This document shows, in pieces, positions 26,518 through 33,741 of a stretch of DNA of 36,903 bases. The stretch's first letter is position 1. Each line of letters begins with the position of its first letter. The DNA lies in the NCBI GenBank assembly GCA_029881495.1, contig JAOUMJ010000012.1, forward strand, positions 1 to 36,903. The letters are read 5' to 3'. The notes under the pieces are model-generated. The model was not told the origin of the DNA. It ran no database searches and saw only the letters and a program-made list of their open reading frames with translations. A program made the position numbers and the translations under genes. The DNA comes from Nitrospinota bacterium (GTDB taxonomy: Bacteria; Nitrospinota_A; UBA7883; JACRGQ01).

Positions 26518-26623
26518 CGTTCCAGAATCCCAGTCTCACCTCCCCATTCCCCCGCACCGATAATCGTTTTAATTGCCTGAAAAATTTGGTATAAAAGTTA
26601 TGGGGAAACAGAGGTCTAACTAT

Positions 26624-27148
26624 ATGAAAATCGAAGAGAAACTAACTGCGTTCAGTTTGCCGGACGTAAGCGGCGAAACTGTATCGACAGACGACCTGGC
26701 TGGCAGGGAACTGCTTGCCGTCATATTCGGCTGTAATCACTGCCCTTACGTCAAGGCATACCTCGACCGTATCATACAGATCGAACAGAACTACCGCGAC
26801 AATGGCCTTGAAATACTGATGATAAATCCGAATAATGAAGAGACTTATCCCGCAGACTCCTTTGAAAACATGAAGGCCCTTGCGAAGGAAAAAGATTTCA
26901 AATTCCGGTATCTCCGCGACGAAACCGCCGGCGTCGCCCGGCAGTTCGAGGCAAAAGTAACGCCTGAAGTATACCTCTTCGATAAGAGCCGGGTACTGCG
27001 CTACAAGGGGAGGATCGACGACTGCTGGCACAGCCAGAAAGGTGTTCGGAAGCACGACCTGATCCACGCGCTCGACGATCTCATCGCGAACCGCGAGGTT
27101 GGGGTAAAATCCACCACCCCCATCGGATGCACCATCAAGTGGCCCTGA
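26624..27148 (+). CDS. Thioredoxin-fold redox protein (PRX-like/AhpC-TSA family)
   Basis: A 174-residue thioredoxin-fold protein with the catalytic pair in GCNHCPYVKAY near residues 34-44, the MINPNNEETYPADSFENMKA segment and VTPEVYLFDK with the cis-Pro. The YKGRIDDCWHSQKGVRKHDL region and C-terminal PIGCTIKW also fit the peroxiredoxin-like group that ends in GCxIKW. It probably acts as a cytoplasmic thiol-disulfide reductase or peroxidase; the substrate is unknown. ATG 26624 with GAGG nine nt upstream fits the family N-terminus (KIEEKLTAFSLPDVSG). In-frame upstream TTG 26573 and ATG 26600 have poorer ribosome binding sites. Confidence 0.85.
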   Translation: MKIEEKLTAFSLPDVSGETVSTDDLAGRELLAVIFGCNHCPYVKAYLDRIIQIEQNYRDNGLEILMINPNNEETYPADSFENMKALAKEKDFKFRYLRDETAGVARQFEAKVTPEVYLFDKSRVLRYKGRIDDCWHSQKGVRKHDLIHALDDLIANREVGVKSTTPIGCTIKWP

Positions 27149-27149
27149 G

Positions 27150-27176
27150 CCTGGGGCAAATCATCTCCTCCCCAGG
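27150..27176. terminator. Hairpin between the thioredoxin-like gene and nikR
   Basis: CCTGGGG (27150-27156) and CCCCAGG (27170-27176) form a perfect 7-bp stem with a 13-nt loop directly after the stop at 27148. No U-tract follows, so it may be a 3'-end-stabilising or factor-dependent end rather than an intrinsic terminator. Confidence 0.4.
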
Positions 27177-27249
27177 AAGCTGACAGCATCCCCTTCTTCC
27201 CTGATCTCGCCGTCCCGTGGTTGCAATTGCGAAAAGCCCGCTGGCGCCA

Positions 27250-27278
27250 TTGACTATCCTCCCCGATAGTATTACGAT
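27250..27278 (+). promoter_or_regulatory. Sigma70-type promoter of the nik operon
   Basis: TTGACT (27250-27255), a 17-nt spacer and TACGAT (27273-27278) match sigma70 elements at 5/6 and 4/6. Transcription would start near 27285, about 25 nt before nikR GTG 27310. The -10 element is covered by the inverted repeat described as the NikR operator. Confidence 0.5.
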
Positions 27279-27296
27279 TTAGACGGAAATAATACT
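27268..27296 (+). promoter_or_regulatory. Predicted NikR operator
   Basis: AGTATTA (27268-27274) and TAATACT (27290-27296) are perfect 7-bp inverted repeats separated by 15 nt. The E. coli NikR site is GTATGA-N16-TCATAC, so half-site sequence and two-turn spacing are alike. The site overlaps the -10 and the transcript start just ahead of nikR itself, where a repressor would act. Assignment is inferred from sequence and context. Confidence 0.65.
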
Positions 27297-27309
27297 GACG
27301 GGAGAAAAC

Positions 27310-27726
27310 GTGGACAAACTCGAAAGACTCAGCTTCTCGATAGAAAAAAAACTTCTCGGCAGGTTCGAAAAACTTTTCAAACAGAGCGGGTACGAAAACC
27401 GCTCCGAATTCATAAGGGACATGATCCGGGAAAAAATCGTCAGCGAAGAGTGGGAGAAAAACGAAGAGGCGCTCGGAACCATCACCCTCGTATACTCCCA
27501 CCACGGCAATACGCTCAGCAAAAAGCTCACCTCGCTTCAGCACAAATACCACTCCGCAATCATGGTCTCAACGCATCTTCACCTCGACAGTCATCTCTGC
27601 GCCGAAACTATCATCGTGAAAAGCAAGGCGGACACGATAAGGGAGATAAGGAATATGCTGGCAAGCCAGAAAGGGGTGTACCACGCCTCGCTCTCATTGA
27701 GCTCCACCGGAAAAAAACTGGCCTGA
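27310..27726 (+). CDS. nikR: Nickel-responsive transcription regulator NikR
   Basis: A 138-residue regulator. The N-terminal ribbon-helix-helix DNA-binding domain is at about 1-48 (LERLSFSIEKKLLGRFEKL, YENRSEFIRDMIREK). The C-terminal ACT-like metal-binding domain carries the expected square-planar nickel ligands H78, H89, H91 and C97, matching E. coli H76, H87, H89 and C95. With nickel bound it represses nickel uptake. The start is GTG 27310 after GGGAGAAAAC. The gene heads the nik transport operon and has a NikR-like palindrome over its own promoter, so autoregulation is likely. Confidence 0.96.
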   Translation: MDKLERLSFSIEKKLLGRFEKLFKQSGYENRSEFIRDMIREKIVSEEWEKNEEALGTITLVYSHHGNTLSKKLTSLQHKYHSAIMVSTHLHLDSHLCAETIIVKSKADTIREIRNMLASQKGVYHASLSLSSTGKKLA

Positions 27727-27739
27727 GCGGGAGAGAGAG

Positions 27740-28426
27740 ATGCATATCCCCGACGGATTTATTAACGGGCCGATCACTCTAGGCGGCTTCGCGGTTACGG
27801 CGGCTGTCTGCGGCGTTGCTATCGCTAAGGCAAACAGGGAGATGGAGGAAAAGGACCTTCCCCTACTGGGGGTCTGCGCTTCGTTCGTCTTCGCTTCTCA
27901 GCTCTTCAACTTCCCGGTCGCGATAGGCATATCGGGACACTTTCTCGGCGCGCTCCTTGCCGCTCTTCTTCTCGGCCCGCTCAACGCCGTTCTGGTAATG
28001 GCGGTCGTCCTCACTATCCAGTCGCTGTTATTTGCCGACGGCGGCGTGACGGCGCTCGGTATCAACATCTTCAATCTCGGCATTGTCGGAGGCGCAGCGG
28101 CCTATCTCGTGTTCCGCATCTTTTCGCTCATCCTTCCGAAAACCTCGAGGGGCTTCTACCTCTCTGCCGGGATAGCGTCGTGGTTTTCCGTCGTCGGCGG
28201 CGCCTCGCTCTGCGCCGTGGAGCTTTCGCTATCCGGCGTGCTTCCATTCGACTCCGCCTTCCCAGCCATCACGGGTGTTCACGCGATCATCGGCATCGCC
28301 GAAGGGATCATCACCACTACCGTTCTCTCGGCGATCATTGCTTCAAGACCCGATATCGTGAGGGGGTGGAGGCTCCATTACGGCAACGTACAGGTCATGC
28401 ATGAAAAGGGGGTCGAAGCGCATTGA
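27740..28426 (+). CDS. nikM: Nickel ECF transporter substrate-binding membrane subunit NikM/CbiM
   Basis: A 228-residue polytopic membrane protein starting MHIPDGF, the CbiM/NikM signature in which the free N-terminus and His2 bind the metal. Family motifs GISGHFLGALLAALLLGP, QSLLFADGGVTALGINIFNLG and the C-terminal GVHAIIGIAEGIITT are present. CbiM (cobalt) and NikM (nickel) are close paralogues; nickel is chosen because nikR is upstream and a NikR site controls the operon. AGCGGGAGAGAGAG precedes the ATG. Confidence 0.93.
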   Translation: MHIPDGFINGPITLGGFAVTAAVCGVAIAKANREMEEKDLPLLGVCASFVFASQLFNFPVAIGISGHFLGALLAALLLGPLNAVLVMAVVLTIQSLLFADGGVTALGINIFNLGIVGGAAAYLVFRIFSLILPKTSRGFYLSAGIASWFSVVGGASLCAVELSLSGVLPFDSAFPAITGVHAIIGIAEGIITTTVLSAIIASRPDIVRGWRLHYGNVQVMHEKGVEAH

Positions 28427-28680
28427 AAAGATTTTATTTCGCCGCGATTGCCGTGTCGCTCCTGATAGCATTCACGGCAACCTACTTTGCATCCACCTCC
28501 CCCGACGGCCTGGAAAAATATCTCTACGGCGAAATGTCCGCCGTCAGCGAAGAGCAGGACGAAAAAACGACAGCAGGGGGAGCGGTTGCCGGGACACTAG
28601 CCGTCCTTGCAATTACATTCACACTCGGAAGGCTTATCCTCGGATTCCGGCGAAACGGAAAGAGGGGGAAAAGAAATTGA
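28423..28680 (+). CDS. nikN: Nickel ECF transporter small subunit NikN (PDGLE domain)
   Basis: An 85-residue protein with an N-terminal membrane helix (about 5-23), the PDGLE motif at about 27-31 that names this family, and a second membrane helix (about 50-70) with a basic tail. It is the auxiliary subunit that works with NikM. The only reasonable start is TTG 28423, whose last bases overlap the nikM stop (TTGA), with GGGGG about 10 nt upstream. Its own stop overlaps nikQ in the same way. Confidence 0.9.
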   Translation: MKRFYFAAIAVSLLIAFTATYFASTSPDGLEKYLYGEMSAVSEEQDEKTTAGGAVAGTLAVLAITFTLGRLILGFRRNGKRGKRN

Positions 28681-29402
28681 GCCACCACTTCTTTGAAAAA
28701 TATTCCGGCATAGACAGCAGACTTCACCGTCTCGATCCCCGATCAAAGATACTCGCTTTCATACCGCTTCTCGCTCTCTGCGCAAATACTCCCGGTCAGC
28801 TCCATATCGCGTTTGCCGGTTATATCGCTCTCCTGCTGGCGCTTGCGTATATCTCCAACATCCCTGCACTATTCCTTGCTTCACGCATGATCGTCATCGC
28901 ACCGCTCATTCTCATGGCCGGAGTTTTCCTCCCCTTCTCTGAAAACAGTGTGCCGGGTATCGAACTCTTTACCGCCCTTCTCCTGAAATCCGGGACCGCG
29001 GTTTTTTGTGCGATACTCCTTATCTCCACCACCCCGTTTTCGGAAATACTTGGAGCGCTTGAGCGGCTCGGCATCCCTCGGCTCTTTATCTCCATCACCT
29101 CCTTTACCTATCGCTATGTTTTCCTCATCGCCGAGGAGGCCGGGAGAATGAAAAGCGCATCAACAGCGAGGGGGGGCTTCAGCGGAAAAAGGATCGCCCG
29201 ATTGAAGGGTATCGGTCACGCGGTGGCAAGCCTTCTGATACGGAGTTTCGAAAGGGCGGAAAGAATTTTCCTCGCCATGCTGGCGAGGGGATATTCGGGC
29301 GCAACGCCCAGCGGAAACACAAAACAGGGGATGCGCGCCAGCGACTACCTCTTCCCCCTGTTCGTGATCGCGTATGGTTCGCTCCTGAGGATATACGGAT
29401 GA
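28677..29402 (+). CDS. nikQ: ECF transporter transmembrane protein NikQ/CbiQ (T component)
   Basis: A 241-residue membrane subunit that couples the ATPase to NikM. The N-terminus (FFEKYSGIDSRLHRLDPRSKILAF) and the cytoplasmic coupling-helix motif ARGGFSGKR are typical, as is the second A-R-G element (LAMLARGYSGATP). About four to five membrane helices are visible. TTG 28677 overlaps the nikN stop (TTGA) and lies behind GAGGGGGAAAAG. The same frame is open upstream to 28401, but that part is shadow sequence of nikN and is not conserved. The stop overlaps nikO by ATGA. Confidence 0.92.
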   Translation: MSHHFFEKYSGIDSRLHRLDPRSKILAFIPLLALCANTPGQLHIAFAGYIALLLALAYISNIPALFLASRMIVIAPLILMAGVFLPFSENSVPGIELFTALLLKSGTAVFCAILLISTTPFSEILGALERLGIPRLFISITSFTYRYVFLIAEEAGRMKSASTARGGFSGKRIARLKGIGHAVASLLIRSFERAERIFLAMLARGYSGATPSGNTKQGMRASDYLFPLFVIAYGSLLRIYG

Positions 29403-30121
29403 ACGGAGATAGAAACTACATCCCCGCGGTAGAGTTCAATAACGTAAGCTACTCCTACCCCGACGGAGCGATGGCGCTGTCTGAAATATCGCTGACCATT
29501 TATCAGGATGAGCGGGTCGCCATACTCGGTGCCAACGGAGCGGGAAAATCTACCCTCCTTCTCCATATGAACGGCCTCATTAAGAGCGAAGGCAACGTTT
29601 CCGTTTTCGGCGTCCCTGTTGTAAAGAAGAATCTCCCGGCAATCCGTCGGCAGGTCGGCTACCTTTTCCAGAATCCGGACGATCAGCTCTTTTGCCCGAC
29701 GGTCTACGAAGATGTGGCGTTTGGGCCTAGGAACAGCGGCGTCAATGAGGAGGATATCGCTGAACTTGTCAGGGAGAGCCTGGCATCAGTGGGGTTGAAC
29801 GGCGCGGGGGCGCATCCCCCTTTCCATCTGAGCCTCGGGGAGAAAAAGCGGGCGGCTATCGCCACACTCCTGGCGATGAAACCGAAAATCCTCGCGCTCG
29901 ATGAACCTACCGCCTCGCTTGACCCGCGGGGAAAGAGGGAGATATCCGCGCTTCTGGAAAAGATAGGAGGGACGCAAGTCTTCGTAACGCACGATCTTGA
30001 TCTCGCGCGAAAGAGTTGCCAGCGGACAATCATCCTCTACAAGGGGCGTGTGAAGTTGGACGGCCCCACTGAAGATGTTTTAAAGGACCGTCAGCTCCTA
30101 ATTGAAACCGGCCTGGCATGA
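29399..30121 (+). CDS. nikO: Nickel ECF transporter ATP-binding protein NikO/CbiO
   Basis: A 240-residue ABC ATPase that powers the NikMNQ membrane complex. Walker A is GANGAGKST at 44-52, the Q-loop lies in QNPDDQLF, the ABC signature is LSLGEKKR at 144-151, Walker B is ILALDEP with D168 and E169, and the switch His follows in FVTHDLD. Length is that of a single-domain ECF A component. It overlaps nikQ and is the last gene of the operon; a hairpin follows. Confidence 0.96.
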   Translation: MNGDRNYIPAVEFNNVSYSYPDGAMALSEISLTIYQDERVAILGANGAGKSTLLLHMNGLIKSEGNVSVFGVPVVKKNLPAIRRQVGYLFQNPDDQLFCPTVYEDVAFGPRNSGVNEEDIAELVRESLASVGLNGAGAHPPFHLSLGEKKRAAIATLLAMKPKILALDEPTASLDPRGKREISALLEKIGGTQVFVTHDLDLARKSCQRTIILYKGRVKLDGPTEDVLKDRQLLIETGLA

Positions 30122-30132
30122 TAAGCAACCCT

Positions 30133-30166
30133 TCCCTCCACTTTTGCGCATAAGCGCAAAGAGGGA
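30133..30166. terminator. Hairpin after nikO, between convergent genes
   Basis: TTTGCGC (30143-30149) pairs with GCGCAAA (30154-30160) around an ATAA loop, extended by TCCCTC (30133-30138) with GAGGGA (30161-30166) across a 4-nt bulge. It lies 12 nt after the nikO stop in the gap between nikO and the convergent CDGSH gene. The lack of a U-tract leaves the type of terminator open. Confidence 0.5.
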
Positions 30167-30251
30167 ATTGAACCATCTACAAACATAAACGGCTTGTAGC
30201 ACCTCCTTATCTGGAGGATCTAGCCTTGCCCTTATGGTGTATCCTGCGGTT

Positions 30252-30491
30252 CTACTTAAGGCTCTTGTGCGTACCGTCGCAGAAGGGTGGGGTCTTCGTA
30301 TGTTTGCACATGCAGAGGGCGGCTGTGCGCTTCTCCGGCACATTGAATTCGACCGGCGAAAATCCCGTCCCCTTATGCGAGCCATCGCAGAACGGCTGAT
30401 TCTTCGACTTTCCGCACGCGCACCAGTAGTGTTTGCCCGCTTCCAATTCGATTACCTTTGGCGATCTTCCAGCTATAGTCGGTTCACCCAT
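30252..30491 (-). CDS. Double CDGSH-type iron-sulfur protein
   Basis: A 79-residue protein with two CDGSH iron-sulfur motifs. The first has C24, C26, C35 and H39 (CACGKSKNQPFCDGSH); the second has C60, C62, C71 and H75 (CMCKHTKTPPFCDGTH). Each C-x-C-x8-CDG-[ST]-H set binds a [2Fe-2S] cluster with three Cys and one His. Small bacterial double-CDGSH proteins are thought to act in electron transfer or cluster handling; the exact role is unknown. AGGAGAAGAGCA precedes the ATG. It is monocistronic, convergent with nikO and divergent from the 54-residue gene. Confidence 0.92.
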   Translation of the reverse strand: MGEPTIAGRSPKVIELEAGKHYWCACGKSKNQPFCDGSHKGTGFSPVEFNVPEKRTAALCMCKHTKTPPFCDGTHKSLK

Positions 30492-30509
30492 TGCTCTTCT
30501 CCTTTTGAA

Positions 30510-30538
30510 CTAATATTTCGTTGATGAATTGATTTCAA
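30510..30538 (-). promoter_or_regulatory. Sigma70-type promoter for the CDGSH gene
   Basis: On the minus strand, TTGAAA (30533-30538), a 17-nt spacer and TATTAG (30510-30515) match sigma70 at 5/6 and 4/6. The -10 lies 18 nt before the ATG at 30491, leaving a short leader that contains AGGAG. Confidence 0.45.
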
Positions 30539-30657
30539 TATTCAATATAGCACATCGTTAGTATTGCGGGAATGGTTGTTGCCGTTTCAATCTCCGTTTC
30601 GCCTCCATATCCGCCCAGTGAAAATGTTATAATCAGTACAGAAAGAGGAAAAAGAGC

Positions 30658-30822
30658 ATGAAAAAAGTCGAACACCTCTCCCCCGAAATGATATCCGGAC
30701 GTTCAAGATCGATCCCTAAGAGAAGGGTGCACAAGGTGATGCATCTTCACCCGGAAGGGTTGAAAGGTAAATTGAGAATCGCCCGGAATCCTCTCATACC
30801 GAGAGCGTTGCGGGGAAAATAG
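30658..30822 (+). CDS. 54-residue basic protein, uncharacterised
   Basis: A short gene with a convincing ribosome binding site (AGAGGAAAAAGAGC before ATG 30658) and a TATAAT box at 30628-30633. The product, beginning MKKVEHLSPEMISGRSR, is strongly basic: many Arg, Lys and His residues, few acidic ones, no Cys and no membrane helix. The pattern SIPKRRVHKVMHLHPEG and IARNPLIPRALRGK could suit a nucleic-acid- or ribosome-binding peptide. I do not recognise a family. It stands alone between the divergent CDGSH gene and the convergent fabH. Confidence 0.6.
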   Translation: MKKVEHLSPEMISGRSRSIPKRRVHKVMHLHPEGLKGKLRIARNPLIPRALRGK

Positions 30823-30904
30823 ATTTACCGTTTTATCCTTGCTTACTGCCGGATTAAAGAAGCGGTCATGCGCGGCGGGTGGGACAGGTGCAAATCCCCC
30901 CAGC

Positions 30905-31888
30905 TTAAAGGCGGAGGAGTATAGAGCCCCAGGTGAAGCCGCCGCCGAAGGTGACGAAAAGGACGAGGTCCCCCTTCTTTACCCTCCCCTCCTCGATGGC
31001 TTCATCAAGCGCGATCGGGATAGATGCCGCCGCAGTGTTTCCGTACTTCTGGATGTTCACGAAACATTTCGACTCTTCTATACCTAGCTGTTTCGCGACC
31101 TGCGCGATGATCCTGGTATTTGCCTGATGAGGTATTACAAGATCGATATCGGAAACCGAAAGGCCTGCTTCTTGGAGCGTCGCCTGCGCGGCGCTTATCA
31201 TGCTCTTTACCGCGACCTTGAATGTCCCCTGCCCGTTCATCGTAAGGCAGTATTTCTTTTCGCTTATCAGGTCCGGCGTAAATCTCCTCGCGCTCCCGCC
31301 GCCGACCGCGCTGAGGAAATCGGATTTACTGCCGTCGGAATAGATGTGCGTTGAAAGTATGCCGGACTTCCCCCCTTTGCCGTCCGCTTTCAGCACGACC
31401 GCGCCGGCGCCGTCGCCGAAAAGAACACAGGTCGTTCTGTCCTCCCAGTCGAGAATGCTTGAATATATCTCCGAGCCTATCACGAGGGCGTTTTTGAAAA
31501 GTCCCGATTTTAAATACTGGACAGCCGTCGCTAGCGAGAATGTGAATCCCGAACAGGCTGCGAGGAGATCGAATGCAACCGCGTTTGTAGCGTTTATCTT
31601 TGCTTGCACGAAGCAGGCCGTGGAGGGGAAGAGCATGTCGGGGGTGGATGTACCGACGATTATCAGTTCAATATCCTTTGCCTTCAGCCCTGCCGCCTTG
31701 ATGGCGTCCCTTGCCGCGGGCGCCGCCAGATCCGAAGCGCAGACCTCCTTTTCGGCGATCCTCCGCTCTTTTATCCCGGTGCGCTCGACGATCCACTCGT
31801 CGGAAGTATCAACGATCTTCGCGAGGTCGTGATTCGTCATCACCCGTTCGGGGAGGAACCGCCCGGTGCCGGCAATATACGGTTTCAA
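30905..31888 (-). CDS. fabH: 3-oxoacyl-ACP synthase III FabH
   Basis: This 327-residue enzyme condenses acetyl-CoA with malonyl-ACP to start fatty-acid synthesis. The catalytic triad is C112 (AACSGF), H254 (PHQANTRI) and N284 (YGNTAAAS). The N-terminal DEWIVERTGIKERRI and C-terminal FGGGFTWGSILLRL are family hallmarks. Length matches. The start is TTG 31888, preceded by AAGGAATAACTC, only three bases after the plsX stop. It is the last gene of the yceD-rpmF-plsX-fabH order. A pimeloyl or other starter-specific KASIII cannot be excluded. Confidence 0.96.
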   Translation of the reverse strand: MKPYIAGTGRFLPERVMTNHDLAKIVDTSDEWIVERTGIKERRIAEKEVCASDLAAPAARDAIKAAGLKAKDIELIIVGTSTPDMLFPSTACFVQAKINATNAVAFDLLAACSGFTFSLATAVQYLKSGLFKNALVIGSEIYSSILDWEDRTTCVLFGDGAGAVVLKADGKGGKSGILSTHIYSDGSKSDFLSAVGGGSARRFTPDLISEKKYCLTMNGQGTFKVAVKSMISAAQATLQEAGLSVSDIDLVIPHQANTRIIAQVAKQLGIEESKCFVNIQKYGNTAAASIPIALDEAIEEGRVKKGDLVLFVTFGGGFTWGSILLRL

Positions 31889-31891
31889 GAG

Positions 31892-32971
31892 TTATTCCTT
31901 TTTTTCCAGTTCATCGGCAGCAGCCGCAATGTCAAGATTTGCAAAAATGCCTTCGTGGTTCTCCATCGCCTTTTCTATCGCGATATTCCTCTCCATCCCT
32001 TCGCGTATCTTGTCGTTCACGCCATTCTTCACGAACGCCTCCGCGTGCTTGATCGCGTTTTTAATCGACTTCGCCTTTGAGGAGCCGTGACAGATAAAGA
32101 CCGTGCCGTTTAGCCCGAGAAGGGGCGCTCCGCCGTATTCGTGATAATCTATCCTCCTTTTGAACTCCTCAACATAGGGCTTCACGAGGAGGTATCCCAG
32201 CTTGCTTCGCCAGTTGGTTGCGAAAAGATTTTTCAGCGCCTTGGTAAACATCTCGGCCACCGATTCGCTCACCTTCAGGGTGATGTTCCCTACGAACCCG
32301 TCGCAGACTATAACATCGGCAGTGCCGCGATAGACTTCCTTTGCTTCCACGTTGCCCATGAAATTTATGGAACTCTGCCGCAACATCTCGCCGGTAAGTT
32401 TCGATATCTCGTTCCCCTTCCCTTCCTCCTCGCCGATATTCAGCAGGCCGGTTATCGGGGATTTTTTCTCAAGCACGTGCGAAGCGTAAACGGAGCCCAT
32501 AATGCCGAACTCGAACAGGGCCTGCGGTTTACAGTCCACGTTTGCCCCCGCGTCAAGAAGTACCGACCACCCCTTCTGGGTAGGGAGAAGCACGGTAATC
32601 GCGGCCCTGCTTATTCCCGGTATCAGCCTGAGGACAAGGGTTCCATGCGCCATGACGGCGCCTGTGTTTCCCGCGCTTACGAAGGCGGCCACCTTCCCCT
32701 CCTTGACGAGTTTTACCCCGACCATTATGGAGGAATCCTTTTTCTTGCGGTAGGCGACAGATGGGGATTCGCTCATCCCCACTACTTCGGAAGCGTGGAC
32801 TATCTCTATGGGAAGCGAGGCGGTATCATGCTTTTTCAGTTCCGCCTCTATAACATCCTTCGGGCCGACAAGTGTGATCTTCGTGCCGTATTCACGCGCC
32901 GCCAGGACAGAACCTTCAACAATCTCTCCAGGGGCGTTGTCGCCGCCCATGGCATCGACGGCGATTTTCAT
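31892..32971 (-). CDS. plsX: Phosphate acyltransferase PlsX
   Basis: A 359-residue enzyme that makes acyl-phosphate from acyl-ACP, the first step of phospholipid synthesis with PlsY. Family motifs: MKIAVDAMGGDNAPGEIVEG at the start, VSAGNTGAVMA, LLDAGANVDCKP, LLNIGEEEGKGNE, VCDGFVGNITLK and EYGGAPLLGLNG. The ATG directly follows the rpmF stop codon. Its stop is three bases from fabH, so the two lipid enzymes are cotranscribed. Confidence 0.97.
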   Translation of the reverse strand: MKIAVDAMGGDNAPGEIVEGSVLAAREYGTKITLVGPKDVIEAELKKHDTASLPIEIVHASEVVGMSESPSVAYRKKKDSSIMVGVKLVKEGKVAAFVSAGNTGAVMAHGTLVLRLIPGISRAAITVLLPTQKGWSVLLDAGANVDCKPQALFEFGIMGSVYASHVLEKKSPITGLLNIGEEEGKGNEISKLTGEMLRQSSINFMGNVEAKEVYRGTADVIVCDGFVGNITLKVSESVAEMFTKALKNLFATNWRSKLGYLLVKPYVEEFKRRIDYHEYGGAPLLGLNGTVFICHGSSKAKSIKNAIKHAEAFVKNGVNDKIREGMERNIAIEKAMENHEGIFANLDIAAAADELEKKE

Positions 32972-33154
32972 TTATACGTCTTCTACCGCGATTACTTCCT
33001 TATCGCCATACATTCCGCAACGAGGGCATACATGGTGCGGCATCTTCGTCTCCTGACAGTTCGGGCAGACCGAATAATTCGGCTGACTTACCTTGTCATG
33101 CGAACGCCGCATTCCGCGTTTGCTCCTGCTGGTTTTCTTTTTTGGTACCGGCAT
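32972..33154 (-). CDS. rpmF: Large ribosomal subunit protein bL32
   Basis: A 60-residue protein with the family start [20 protein letters not shown] and a zinc ribbon of two CxxC pairs (CPNC and CPRC). Length is standard. GAAAGGATAGGAAA precedes the ATG. It lies between yceD and plsX, the classical order, and its stop abuts the plsX ATG. Confidence 0.97.
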   Translation of the reverse strand: MPVPKKKTSRSKRGMRRSHDKVSQPNYSVCPNCQETKMPHHVCPRCGMYGDKEVIAVEDV

Positions 33155-33166
33155 TTTCCTATCCTT

Positions 33167-33691
33167 TCAATTTTCCAGTTTATCTTTCAACTTCTGCAAA
33201 ACGGAGAGCCTTGCGTCTACTTCCCTTTCGGGACATTCGCAACTTGACTCGTTCCTGTCAATCCCGCACTTCGGGCAGAGACCCTTGCACTCTTCCTTGC
33301 ATAACTGCTTCAATGGTATCGCAAAAATCATGTTATCACGAATAAGCGTCGAAACTTCCAACTTGTCGTTTTCGTAAACATACGAATCGACGTCTATTAT
33401 TTCATCGCCCGCGCCCCCTTCGCCAACCGGCAGGAAGGTCGCGCCCAATTTTACGTCCAGTGTGTACTCATACTCTTTCAGACATCTGCCGCACTCCAGC
33501 CTGACTGTTCCAGAAGTTTTTCCGGTGACGAAATAGCTCTCGCCAGTCTGGCTGATATGGAGATTCGCCTCCATATCGCCAACTGCGTCTATTCCGTCGC
33601 TCGGCTCGAAAAAATCTGCGAATGCGCGCTTGACGTCGAGATCCAGTCCCGTAACCGGGTCAATATCGCGCAATTCAACGATAATTTCCAT
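33167..33691 (-). CDS. yceD: YceD/DUF177 protein
   Basis: A 174-residue YceD (DUF177) family protein, found next to rpmF and linked to 23S rRNA/50S biogenesis in some bacteria and plants. The CGRCLKEY motif (C67, C70) is the family signature. Further cysteines at 131, 135, 139, 142, 151 and 153 form an extra Cys-rich cluster near the C-terminus, possibly a second metal site. ATG 33691 has AGGAGCT just upstream and is preferred to a longer frame opening at 33724. Twelve nt separate it from rpmF. Confidence 0.93.
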   Translation of the reverse strand: MEIIVELRDIDPVTGLDLDVKRAFADFFEPSDGIDAVGDMEANLHISQTGESYFVTGKTSGTVRLECGRCLKEYEYTLDVKLGATFLPVGEGGAGDEIIDVDSYVYENDKLEVSTLIRDNMIFAIPLKQLCKEECKGLCPKCGIDRNESSCECPEREVDARLSVLQKLKDKLEN

Positions 33692-33741
33692 AGCTCCTGC
33701 CTGCCTGACTGATGCGATCAACAATTATCTGCTCTTCCAGT

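Noticed and set aside
26556-26563. ACCGATAA upstream of the thioredoxin-like gene as a sigma28 -10
   Set aside because: No -35 resemblance at the required 11-nt spacing (CACCTCCC), so the match is probably chance.
27450-27782. 110-codon frame overlapping nikR
   Set aside because: Shadow of nikR and the nikM start; composition is Arg/His-rich without any family resemblance.
28401-28676. Upstream extension of the nikQ frame to a 333-residue protein
   Set aside because: The first 92 residues are a shadow of nikN in another frame, are Arg-rich and unlike CbiQ proteins; TTG 28677 gives the family N-terminus.
30860-30910. G/C-rich stretch after fabH resembling part of a cobalamin riboswitch
   Set aside because: The conserved B12-box sequence and supporting helices are absent, and it lies downstream of fabH rather than in a leader.
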